From Azolla pinnata (lineage: Eukaryota > Streptophyta > Polypodiopsida > Salviniales > Salviniaceae): a stretch of 24,483 nt of DNA. The stretch covers positions 1 through 24,483 of the forward strand of contig JBBBWG010008169.1 in NCBI GenBank assembly GCA_037176905.1, given 5' to 3'. Below are positions 1-8,475 of the stretch, in pieces. Each line of letters starts with the position of its first letter. The stretch's first letter is position 1. The notes beneath the pieces are model-generated. The model made no database searches, had not been told where the DNA came from, and saw nothing but the letters and a program-made list of their open reading frames with translations. The translations under genes and the position numbers were made by a program.

Positions 1-145
1 CCTCCCTTCCCCTCCCTTCTTCAGAAAATCAACAGCTCAAATAATTACCTTCAGGTAAAAGTAATGAGCCTCTTCTGATGTTTCTTTTTTTGTTAGTACT
101 TGATACAGCCCTTTCTCTCTCTCCCTATATACATACATATATATA

Positions 146-167
146 TCAATCAATCAATCAATCAATC
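146..167. repeat. TCAA tetranucleotide microsatellite
   Basis: About five perfect TCAA units lie directly after the TATATATAT run. It is a simple-sequence repeat in the RopGEF promoter region. Confidence 0.85.
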
Positions 168-290
168 TCTGTATGCTGTGCACATATTAGGTAGCAGCAA
201 CCCTCATGCTGGTGGGATTTGCTAGAAATGGGGAGTAACAGAATCTGGAGCAAATTAAGAAAAGATCTTCTTTGGTACACAACATCTGAT

Positions 291-545
291 TGAGTTTTTC
301 ATCCATTGGAACTAGGAGTTTTGATGAGGGAGGAACATTTGGCCTGAAATCTCAGCTAAGATTGCAGGAGTTTTGATCCATAGGGGCAGAATTGAACCTG
401 GGACAGACAGATTTGGGTTGAAATCTCAGGTAAGTTGCACAATTTTAGTCCAGAGGAGCAGAGCTGAAGGACAAATTTGGGGCAAAAATCGAATCACCAC
501 CATTGTAGTCCAGAAAAGCAGATAGAATTGGGCAAAGATCTCAGA
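291..545 (+). repeat. Degenerate tandem repeat in the RopGEF leader
   Basis: Three to four diverged units of about 65-75 bp follow one another, starting near 291, 341, 415 and 479. The last three share words such as 'aaatctcag', 'agtcca' or 'gatcca', 'gcaga' and 'gaattg' or 'gagctg' in the same order. The unit starting near 415 contains a perfect plant 5' splice consensus. The repeat is old, because the units share order more than identity. Confidence 0.5.
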
Positions 546-595
546 CCAACTGCGTGATGGGTTGATTCAGGAGGAGATCGGATACAATTGTGCAG

Positions 596-706
596 ATGGA
601 TTATGCCGATCTTCTGCTGCGACCGAGAAATCGGAGCTTCCAAAGGGGAGCAGAATTCGAGGTGAGACTGGGAAAAGAGGGGGAAAACAGAGCGCAAAGG
701 AGATAG
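596..706 (+). promoter_or_regulatory. Upstream ORF, 36 codons
   Basis: The ATG at 596 opens 36 codons and stops at TAG 704-706. It is in the same frame as the RopGEF start at 725, only 18 nt further on. A two-codon upstream ORF (ATG GGT TGA, 557-565) precedes it. If the transcript starts upstream of 557, ribosomes must reinitiate or leak past both to reach the RopGEF start. The 36-residue peptide resembles nothing I know, and coding significance is inferred only from position. Confidence 0.4.
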
Positions 707-724
707 AGATTCTCGTTCAGCTCC

Positions 725-3700
725 ATGGAAATGGAGAGGCAGGAGAGTGGAAGCTCGAGCATTAGTCTGAACAGCTGGGGCTCCGATCTTGCTGAAGAAG
801 CTCGGGATGAATACACAGGTTTCCAATTCAATGGCTTGCAACAGAACCAGAATCAGAATCGGGAACTGAATCGAGAGCAAGAAGTAGAACAACAACAGCA
901 GCAGGAAGGCCATGATCAACAACAGCAAAACCTTCACAATCACCATAGCCATCAGCATCAGCATTATCAGATGATGATGCCTCAGCCGTGCAATCGGGCC
1001 TCCCCAGCTAACGTCCTCATCCAAACTCAAGCTCTGTGCCACAGAGACATGGCTGCTGCTGCTGCTGCTGCAGCTGCTTCTCCTTCTCCCAATCCCTCTC
1101 TTTTCTTATCATCCGCTTCACCCTCCTCATCTTCTTCCTCTGACCCCCTAGACATGCTCCTCTCCCAAAGGCCGCCCATGTCTCAGACCGATAAGGAATG
1201 GTCAAGTAAGTAAGCGATCAGACAATCTATGCCAATATGCACATGCATCTGCATGCTATCACAATCGGTGTAGATCTATGTCGTTTTACTGTATAGATAC
1301 AAATCTTTGCACAAATCTTGTTCATGCCAAATATGCTTCCTAACAAATCGATTCCCTGTGCCCTTGCTAGGTTATATTCTGATGATGAAAGAGAGGTATG
1401 CAAAGCTTCTTCTCGGGGAGGATTTTTCTGGTGGATCCAAAGGGTCCAATACAGCTCTCACCATATCAAATGCCATAACCAAACTTTCAGGTATGCATCC
1501 TGTAGGTTGTGTCTTTTCGTGCGCGGTAGTGCTGAGCATGTAAAGGCTTAAACTGTAAAGCTTGTGATCTCGTGATGGGTGGAAACCTCGATTATATGAT
1601 TCTTCTGTTGGCCTAAACCCTGAAAATTGTGGTTTTTGTTGGGTTTGAATGCAATTTTAAAACTGGTGTAAGACCTTATAAGGTGTGGTTTGATTCAGAT
1701 GGAAACCTTTACCGCTGTGGCTTGTTTTGGGCTAGACCCTGCAAACCTTAAGAGCATCAGTTTTGTAGAATTGGAATCAAACTGTTGAACCCTAACTTGA
1801 AACTGTAGTGGCCATTTTCGGCGATCTCTGGCGCCTCGAGCCATTAAGTCGAGAAGACAAGCTCAAATGGAAGAGGGAAATGGAGTGGCTCATCTCCCCG
1901 TGCGACTACATCGTGGAGCTCGTACCCACAGCTCAATCTCTTCAGGATGGAACCACAGTGGCAGTGAGTGGATGCTCCACGACTCTTTGCATCGCATTGT
2001 TGCCGTGTTGAATCATTTACTATTGATTCCGCATCATGGATTTTCAGGACAAGATTAGATGGAAATAAATCAAGCTGTAGATTTGATGTGTATACGCTAT
2101 ATATGCATAGGTCAAACATGAACCTCGATGCATATGCAAGCGGTTGAATCTGACAGTGGCGCCTGGATTTATGCGAAGAATTCCGTTAGTCTGTGCCATG
2201 TTGCATCATGTACATCGAGCCCAAAACCAGAAACCCTGATTTTTAATTTCCATACAGTCTGCATTGATTGTGCACCATTGCACATTCGTATCTACAAGTG
2301 GGCGTTTTTTTCTTTTGCAGGTGATGGCGAGTAAGCCGAGATCGGACGTGTATGTTGGCCTCCCTGCCTTACAAAAGCTCGACGGCATGTTGCTGGTATG
2401 AAGAAGGAAATGTTGGGTTTTTCTCCATACTACTGTTAAAAACAGATTGATTAGGGGGAAATGCATGAAAAACCTTCCAGGAAATCTTAGAAAGCTTCAA
2501 GAGCACCGAGTTCTGGTATGCTGACAGTGTGCACGAGAGGCCATCGAATGCGATGACGAGGGAATCATCGTCGTCAACATCATCATCGACATGTGAAGCT
2601 GAAGAGGTTTGGATACCAGTGGCGAAAGTGGCCTCTTGCGGTCTCTCGGAGAGAGCTCGTCGGCATCTGTCGAGCCAACGAGAGTCTGCAAATCAGATCC
2701 TCAAGGCTGCCAAATCCATCAATGAGCATGTCCTTTCAGAAATGGAAGTACCTGAGTCCTACTGGAAAACACTCCCCAAAGTAATGAAAAAAAACAGAAG
2801 AAGAAAAAAAACCCTTCACCCATACCTTCCTCTATGACATCTTTGTGGTCTACATACACACATATAATGTTTGGATGCCTGGGAAATCTATCGATGTGTC
2901 ATGTTTTAGATATGTTAATAGTGCATAAGCTGTATATAATATATATAACACTCCCAAGAGCAATAGAAAAAAACAAAAACCCTTCACCCATACCTTCCTC
3001 TATGACATCTTTGTGGTCTACATACACACATATAATGTTTTGGATGCTTGGGAAATCTATGGATGTGTCATATTCTAGCTATGCTAATAGTACATAAGCT
3101 ATATATATTTAGATATAGATAAATCTGTAATGTTTACGGATGCTGTACTAATACATGGCTATCTTTATGCGGGTGGCTCATAGCATTCACATACGATGTG
3201 CATGCTTAGATATTCTGTTGGATGCATACATTTTGGATTATGCAAGGAGTGCATAGCACCATATGATGTGGGTGTTTGGATGCTGTAAGCAGCTTGAAAT
3301 TTTTCCAGTTTGGGGTGTGTCAATAAAACAAGTCTTTTGGATATGGGAGAAGCAAACTTTGCTTACATGGCTTTCTTTTGTGTGTATTCTGGAACCTGCA
3401 GAGCGGCAAGAAGGTGATGATGGAGGAATCGCCGCTGAAGATCATAACGTCCGAGTACTGTTGTTTCGAGGCATTGCTGTCGACGTTGGAGTACCCATCG
3501 TATCGAAGCCTTTCCAGCCTCGCGAACGGGCTCGAATCCCTGATCCAAGTCTGGACCCTGAAGATACGGAATCGGATCAAGCACTTCCCTCACCCCGAGG
3601 AGCCGATGTCATGCCGTGCCGCGCCCACGTGGGTCCACCTCAACAAGGATGCATCGTCGAAGAAGGTCGAGCTGAAGCGGAAGTATGTCGAAAGAGCCCA

Positions 3701-4554
3701 AAGCTTGCTGTCGGAGCTCCGCCATAGGTTCCCGGGCTTGCTCCAAACCTCGTTGGAGCTCAGCAAAATCCAGCACAACAAGGTGATTGATTTGATTTGC
3801 ATCGTTCCGCCGATTCGCCCTTTTGTCGCTTCCGGTTTCTCGTCGGTCGATTCGTTGTGTTTTCCAAGGTGATTGGTTTGCACCATTTCGTCGATTCTCC
3901 TTTCGTCGATTCCTGTTTCTCGTTGGTCGATTCTGTTTTCGTCGATTCCATTTCCCGTTCGTCGATTCTGTTATTGTCGGTTCTGTTTTTCGTTCGTCGA
4001 TTCTGTTATTGTCGGTTCTGTTTTTCGTTCGTCGATTCTGTTTTTTCTTTTTTTTTCTCTTCATCGATATCGGATAAAGAGTGTTGCAATTTGCTTCTGG
4101 TGCAACAATGGAGGTAGAGATTGATGGGCTGCATTGAAAACAAGTTTCATCATGTGGGTATGCGTGCATTTTTCTGATACAAATTGTCTCCATACTTACT
4201 ACCACGAGATTCATCGACAAGGGGCAAGGTTGTGATTACAGTAAATGCAACGAAACGATCCAGAAAGAAGACTGTTTCTCATATGTTTTTATTAAGTTTC
4301 TTGTTCTAAATGCTCTGAATTCTTTTTCTCAGGATGTGGGCTATGCTGTCTTGGAGAGCTACTCGCGTGTTCTCGTAAACCTTGCTGCGAGGATACAGAC
4401 GAGGATCGGGGAAGTGATTTCCGCAGACAAGGATGCGGTGCTCTCGCGTCTGCAATCGCTAAACGCAAATGCCCACTGCAAAGGGCTCGATGATGGGCCT
4501 CTGAGGACATCACCAGGTCGAGCTCGACTAGTATCCGATGGGCTCCGCCACTGA
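725..4554 (+). CDS. Rop guanine nucleotide exchange factor (PRONE domain RopGEF)
   Basis: The protein catalyses GDP/GTP exchange on plant ROP GTPases at the plasma membrane. Seven coding exons join in frame to 577 residues: 725-1205, 1371-1490, 1809-1963, 2321-2395, 2481-2780, 3402-3782 and 4333-4554. All introns are GT-AG. The start is the first in-frame ATG after an in-frame TAG at 704-706 and has a G at +4; ATG 731 is an alternative. Residues 1-161 are a low-complexity N-terminus (Q/N/H-rich 38-82, nine alanines 110-118, serine run 133-139). The PRONE domain covers about 163-533, with family hallmarks [94 protein letters not shown] and [14 protein letters not shown]-terminal tail of about 45 residues is unrecognised. 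The stretch near residues 378-430 diverges strongly from canonical PRONE domains. The family is certain; subgroup and partner ROP are not. Confidence 0.93.
1491..1808 (+). other. RopGEF intron 2
   Basis: This 318-nt AT-rich intron begins GTATGC and ends GTAG; it splits a valine codon. A weak internal duplication is visible: 'ggaaacct' followed by 'ggcctaaaccctg' or 'gggctagaccctg' recurs near 1580-1625 and 1700-1745. Nothing else is seen in it. Confidence 0.8.
1964..2320 (+). other. RopGEF intron 3
   Basis: This 357-nt intron begins GTGAGT and ends TTTTGCAG, phase 0. I see no repeat, RNA gene or coding segment in it. Confidence 0.8.
2804..3108 (+). repeat. Direct tandem duplication in RopGEF intron 5
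   Basis: Two near-identical copies of about 137 bp lie at about 2804-2940 and 2972-3108, a period of 168 bp. Both begin with an A-rich stretch and 'acccttcacccataccttcc' and run through 'gacatctttgtggtctacat' to 'taagctatata'-like ends. They differ by a handful of substitutions and one indel, so the duplication is fairly recent. The host intron is 2781-3401 (621 nt, phase 0); the rest of it is unremarkable AT-rich sequence. Confidence 0.85.
3799..4050 (+). repeat. TCGTCGATTC minisatellite in RopGEF intron 6
   Basis: This 252-bp block is built of short variants of 'tcgtcgattctgtt'. It ends in two exact 35-bp tandem copies, starting near 3958 and 3993, followed by a partial third. The word 'aaggtgattg' at the intron 5' splice site (3780-3789) recurs near 3868, so part of the exon-intron junction seems to have been copied into the array. 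The host intron is 3783-4332 (550 nt, phase 0). An opposite-strand open frame across the array is a composition artefact. Confidence 0.8.
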
Positions 4555-6133
4555 TGGATATGAGTTCGGCAATGCAATGAAAAAGGCTCGATCTCGACAC
4601 GAAATTCATCGATTCATTCCACAACAATGCCATATTCAAAGCTTGTAAACCATACACCATCTGAACATGAAATTGATGTTTCACCCCTCTCTATTCGCTC
4701 TACAAATTATGCCACGTTTGTTTGCAACTTTGTACTAATATCATGTCAAACACGCGGAAGCGATGTCAAAGCTCTCGCTCTTGTGTGTGTTTGATCATCC
4801 CAATGAAAGTTTGACATTGAAAAGAGCATATGATTTTGAATCGAGTGTCATCATATAACACACCTATAAAGATTGAACAAGGTATTTGGCTTGCCCTTCG
4901 ATAGAGAAAATTTGACTGAGGATACATGTACATGCATTATCAAAAGATGTGATGCCAACCAGAGTTTCTCAATTCATCACCACGTGAAACGAACAAAAGA
5001 ATGCATTATCATATCATCAACATTGTTGTAATTGATACGAAAAATATGTAGCAGGGTAATAACAACATTATAGTTCAGTTATTCAAGGCATTTTGCCTTT
5101 TTCTCTGGCTCTTAACATGAAATAAGCCAAATAAGATGGAAAGTAACATACACAATGTGTACATCAATTTAACTATTGATTGGTTGGTTAATAATGCAAG
5201 GGGACATACAAAAGATTGCTTGCATTTTTCCTATTCAATCTAAAAGCCCTGTCCAATATCACCAGCGAAGATCGAACATTCAGTAATGAAAGTGAAAAAA
5301 AAAACAAAAAACAAAATCTGATCGTTGAAAAATTTCGACCTTGGTCCATACACCGCTCACACATTGATGATTGCGTGAAGAGCTTCTTGATCTTGAAGTC
5401 CCTGCAGTACCAAAAGCTCTTTTCAGCAAAGACGCATTGTGATATATGCTGAAATGGTTCAAATTTCAAAACTAAGTCTGCATATATGATATGATTGATC
5501 AAAACCATACTGACTTTTGGCTAAACAAGAAAGACAGCAAGGTACTTATATTTGGGATTCTCATGTCTGTCATGTTATCATGGGGTCTTAAAGTTTCTAG
5601 TTTTTTGAAAGAAAAATAGGATCTTTATGTAATCTTAGTTTTAGCTTTTCGTTCTCATATAGCCATACTCACAGCTAAAATAGGAAACAAGGAGATACAA
5701 GAAGCCCCATAGCAAAATCACATTTTCGACAAGAAAAACTGCATCTAGGACTCTTTGTATAAACATTTAAGTTATGCAGACGATAGAATCATTTGCATTC
5801 AATGTCGACTGACAAACTCGAGTGTTTTAAAGCTCCTCAATACCAGATTTCCATGAACTAGAAAAGACAGATAATTTTATCTGATTGACGATCCAACCAT
5901 GCAAGATACATGATCCAACTCGAACAAGAAATCCCATAAAAGCTTCCTTTTTTTTTCTTACCAGTACACAAAACTACAACTCGAAGGACCGAGCAAGTCA
6001 GGCACAAGTTACAAATATCTCACGCGGACAAACAGAACTTGCAATTGCAGATGAGAGAACCGTCACAGCCACGAAAGCAACATATTCAAAATGACGAGAA
6101 ATCGGATTTTCTGTCGAACTGTTAAACTCACCT
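4555..6133. other. Intergenic region between convergent genes
   Basis: This 1.58-kb AT-rich stretch should contain the 3' UTRs of the RopGEF gene (from the left) and of the small gene (from the right). I find no ORF resembling a known protein, no tRNA-like fold and no repeat of note beyond A-rich runs near 5296-5315. No clear AATAAA signal lies just after the RopGEF stop, so its 3' end cannot be placed. Confidence 0.6.
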
Positions 6134-6529
6134 CTAAGGATCCTTGTCCTCTTTCGAGATGGCCGCAAGCCTCCTCCTTCTCTCGATCTCCTCCCTTTCT
6201 TTGTCGCTGGGAGTCCAAAACCAGTCTCTTACATCATAAATGGATTTTCGGAGCTGAATTCCGCAGTGAGGGGTGCACGTATCAGCGGAAGGTGGGAAGA
6301 AAAGGGGGAGGGAAAACAGCAGCGGAAGGTAGCAGATGAGGAAGGAATGGAATCACAACGAGCAAAGGATTACAGCATCAGAAAGAGCAGAGAATTGGGA
6401 TGGGTGAGAACATACCGCGGTTTGGAAGTTGTCACCGGGGCCATAGTCTGCGGTGATGGCGAGGTAAGCGACGATTCCCGTGCAGATCCATGTCAATCTC
6501 TTCGTCAGCCTATCCACGCGAGGATCCAT
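6134..6529 (-). CDS. Unrecognised 77-residue protein with one predicted membrane segment
   Basis: Two exons (6529-6416 and 6253-6134) flank a 162-nt GT-AG intron in phase 0 and encode 77 residues ending at TAG. The start MDPRVDRL has a favourable context (GCCATGG). Residues 1-11 are basic, 12-26 (LTWICTGIVAYLAIT) are hydrophobic and could be a single membrane helix, 27-33 read ADYGPGD, and about 39-77 form a charged, probably helical tail rich in E, R and K. The shape resembles small organelle or endomembrane proteins of plants, but I cannot name a family and assign no function. Support for reality is the clean phase-preserving intron, the good start context and the charge pattern. Proteins of this length are easily missed by gene finders. 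Confidence 0.75.
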
Positions 6530-6534
6530 GGCAT
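6505..6534 (-). promoter_or_regulatory. Short upstream ORF overlapping the small gene's start
   Basis: An ATG at 6534 lies five bases upstream of the main ATG at 6529, in another frame (ATGCCATGG). It encodes nine residues (MPWILAWIG) and stops at 6505, inside the main coding region. Both ATGs have a G at -3, and only the main one also has G at +4. If transcribed, a scanning ribosome meets the short ORF first, so leaky scanning would set output. This is inferred from sequence only. Confidence 0.45.
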
Positions 6535-6585
6535 CCCTGTCTCTCCGTTTTGCTTCTGTTTCTGTTTGTTTTCTTCTTTGACAGA

Positions 6586-6619
6586 AAGAAGAAGAAGAAG
6601 AAGAAGAAGAAGAAGAAGA
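6586..6619. repeat. GAA/TTC trinucleotide microsatellite
   Basis: About eleven GAA units on the + strand (TTC in the sense of the small gene), 57 bp upstream of its start codon. A pyrimidine-rich sense tract here would fit a plant promoter or leader. The second copy of the surrounding duplication has an interrupted version (6958-6982). Confidence 0.9.
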
Positions 6620-6674
6620 CTTCGAGTAATAGAATCATTTGTGGGTTTTTTTACAGTTATATTTCAATTGAAGA

Positions 6675-6840
6675 TTTAGGGTTTTGGGTTTTGGGTTTTG
6701 GGTTTTGGGTTTTGGGTTGTAGACAGGATTTAGGGTTTATTGTTTAGGGTTTAGGGTTGTACACAGGAAGGATTTAGGGTTTTGGGTTTGCGGTTTATGC
6801 TTGTTCATAGGATCTTTTGGATTCTGGGTTTAGGGTTTAG
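6675..6840 (+). repeat. Interstitial telomere-type repeat block, copy 1
   Basis: TTTAGGG units are mixed with a run of TTTTGGG variants (6680-6717), then broken by 'gtagacagg'-like spacers and followed by further TTTAGGG units to about 6840. In the sense of the small gene these read as AAACCCTAA, the telo-box motif of many plant housekeeping promoters. The block is too degenerate for an active telomere; it is an interstitial array. Confidence 0.85.
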
Positions 6841-7035
6841 ACTTGTAGATCGGATTTAGGATTTATGCTTTCACAAGGATTTGTGTCATTTAGCTGAACT
6901 CGGTAGGTTTATACTCTACGTTTAGCTTATGTTTTTGTTTGTTTTTCTTCTTTGTCGGAAGAAGAAGAGGAGGAGGAAGAAGACTACGAGTAATAGAATC
7001 ATTTGTGGGTTTTTACACTTATATTTCAATGTAAG

Positions 7036-7185
7036 ATTTAGGGTTTTTGGGTTTTGGGTGTATGCTTGGGTTTAGGGTTTAGGGTTGTACATAGGAAGGA
7101 TTTAAGGGTTTTGGGTTTATAGTTTATGCTTGTTCACAGGGTCTAGGGTTCCGGGTTCATGATTTAGGATTTAGGGTTTATTTAT
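7036..7185 (+). repeat. Interstitial telomere-type repeat block, copy 2
   Basis: This is the matching block in the second duplicate. It has fewer TTTTGGG units, two adjacent TTTAGGG units near 7070-7084, and scattered single units to about 7180. Confidence 0.8.
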
Positions 7186-7228
7186 GCTTTCACAAGGATT
7201 TGTGCCATTTAGTTGAACTCGGTAGGTG

Positions 7229-8140
7229 TAAAGATTGTAAGAAATGCAAAATCGCGTGTTTGTTGTTGTGGACAGATTGGAGCAGGCAGAGCACAGCTAG
7301 GGCAAGAGACGAGTTATCGAGGAACAGAGAGAAGCTATAAATTTAAAAAAAAAGCGTGAGCTTGGTGATTCCGAACTGGGAATCTCCGTAACTGGTAGTT
7401 GTTCACCTTGATCTCATACAAAGTGATTGCGCTTTCCATGCAAGGAAGAGAAACTTCTGAGATTACATGCCTTAGATTGAGAAGCTAGTATAGATACAAG
7501 CACCACCATATGGGCCTTTTGATTCGTATGAATCATCTGGTAGCTCGAACCGATGTAACAAGAAATGAGTAAGAGAAATGATTTAACTTAATCAAGCGCA
7601 TTTAGCCATTCGTAGAGGCATTCTATTCCACATTCTGATAGTATGAGCAAATCCACCATCATGCAAATCCACATTCATAACAATGGAGGGATTATCCTCA
7701 ATATAACCTTATATATTCTCCACCAAGCCTTTGTTCCTTTCTGCGGCCCGTAATTTTCCCTTAGACAAACCTATTCTTTTTGGTATGGAGGTGGTTACAA
7801 AGGAAGAATGAATAGCAAAGAGTCCAATCAAAGATTTCAGTTAGCACTCTGCTGACTAGTTCCAGCACTCCTTGTTAATCTACAAATCCCTCGAACACAT
7901 TTTGATGAATGCTGGTGTATAAAACACATTTCCTATCATACAAAGGATTGTTTGGCTTGGTTTAATTCACAAACTAATCGACATTGGCTTGTCAATAATG
8001 GAAAAACCCTGCCCTGCATCCACAGATTAAAAGCCATAGCTATATCATGTAATGCATACCTTTGCTGGCTCTAATTTTTGTCTTAGCAAGAAACGATGTT
8101 CGAGAGCTGCTAACAAAAAGAGAAAACCAGGAGCTGTCAT
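7229..8140. other. Intergenic region downstream of SOS1
   Basis: I see no coding sequence or structured RNA here. A GCTATAAATTT word at 7332-7342 on the + strand resembles a TATA box but no gene follows it. The right part, toward 8141, should grade into the 3' end of the SOS1 transcript. Confidence 0.5.
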
Positions 8141-8146
8141 TTTATT
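8141..8146 (-). terminator. Candidate poly(A) signal of the SOS1 gene
   Basis: The - strand reads AATAAA here, about 300 nt past the SOS1 stop codon, in a U-rich neighbourhood. The distance suits a plant 3' UTR, but plant poly(A) signals are loose and other A-rich words lie nearby. Confidence 0.35.
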
Positions 8147-8397
8147 ATGTTTTAACTCCATGAGCTTGGCTTTTTTGATTTTTTATCTATCATTAGCAAT
8201 TGCTCCAAGCTATAGAAAGAATGCTCAATTTTAATCGGGTCGGGCCCATTGAAGATAAACATGACTGAATCAGGTTGCTGAGTTCCAGTCCTGTTCTTAT
8301 TGAATGATGGGTAGTAAAATTAACAAACACAAACCAGAAACCAAAACAGGAGGAATTTACAGATGGAGGAGCATGCTCACTGAGATGGATGGATAGA

Positions 8398-8475
8398 TGA
8401 ATGATGATGATGCTGATGACACCGAATGAGAGGATCGATCGCGCTCACTGAGGTGGTTGATGATGATGATGCCGA
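8398..8475 (-). repeat. Short duplication around the SOS1 stop codon
   Basis: On the - strand, the CAT-rich stretch followed by CTCAGTGAGC that contains the stop codon (TGA 8447-8445) recurs about 70 nt downstream as a CAT/CCAT-rich stretch followed by CTCAGTGAGCATG (near 8390-8373). The polyhistidine just before the stop (HHHH, 1095-1098) is encoded by this CAT repeat, so slippage here would lengthen or shorten the tail. Confidence 0.5.

Larger units (their letters stand above)
1..724 (+). promoter_or_regulatory. RopGEF upstream region and 5' leader
   Basis: This stretch holds no supported main ORF. A CT-rich run near 110-125 is followed by an AT-alternating tract at 126-146 (a TATATATAT run at 138-146 could serve as a TATA box) and a TCAA tetranucleotide repeat at 146-167. 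Positions about 291-545 are a degenerate tandem repeat. A consensus 5' splice site (CAG then GTAAGT, junction after 429) makes a leader intron possible. Upstream ATGs at 557 and 596 open short ORFs before the main start at 725. The transcription start cannot be placed from sequence. Confidence 0.5.
6557..7228 (+). repeat. Imperfect tandem duplication carrying telomere-type repeats
   Basis: Two copies lie at about 6557-6909 and 6930-7228. Both run in the same order: 'tgtttgttt', a T-rich stretch, a GAA-rich tract, 'gagtaatagaatcatttgtg', 'tatatttcaat', a TTTAGGG/TTTTGGG block, 'tatgctttcacaaggatttg', and 'gaactcggtagg'. The offset is 364 bp at the left and 319 bp at the right, so the second copy has a shorter telomere-type block. 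It lies directly upstream of the small - strand gene. Confidence 0.85.

Noticed and set aside
494-1042. A 182-codon - strand open frame opposite RopGEF exon 1
   Set aside because: It is the complement of the CAG/CAT-rich exon, which gives leucine and methionine runs. The + strand exon has splice and domain support.
3609-4220. A 203-codon - strand open frame rich in R, N, T and E across RopGEF intron 6
   Set aside because: It is the complement of the TCGTCGATTC minisatellite and of exon 6. The residue pattern is simple repetition with no family resemblance.
6490-6747. An 85-codon + strand frame with lysine and FGFWVLG repeats
   Set aside because: It reads the GAA tract and the TTTTGGG repeat. 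It has no conserved content and lies opposite the small gene.
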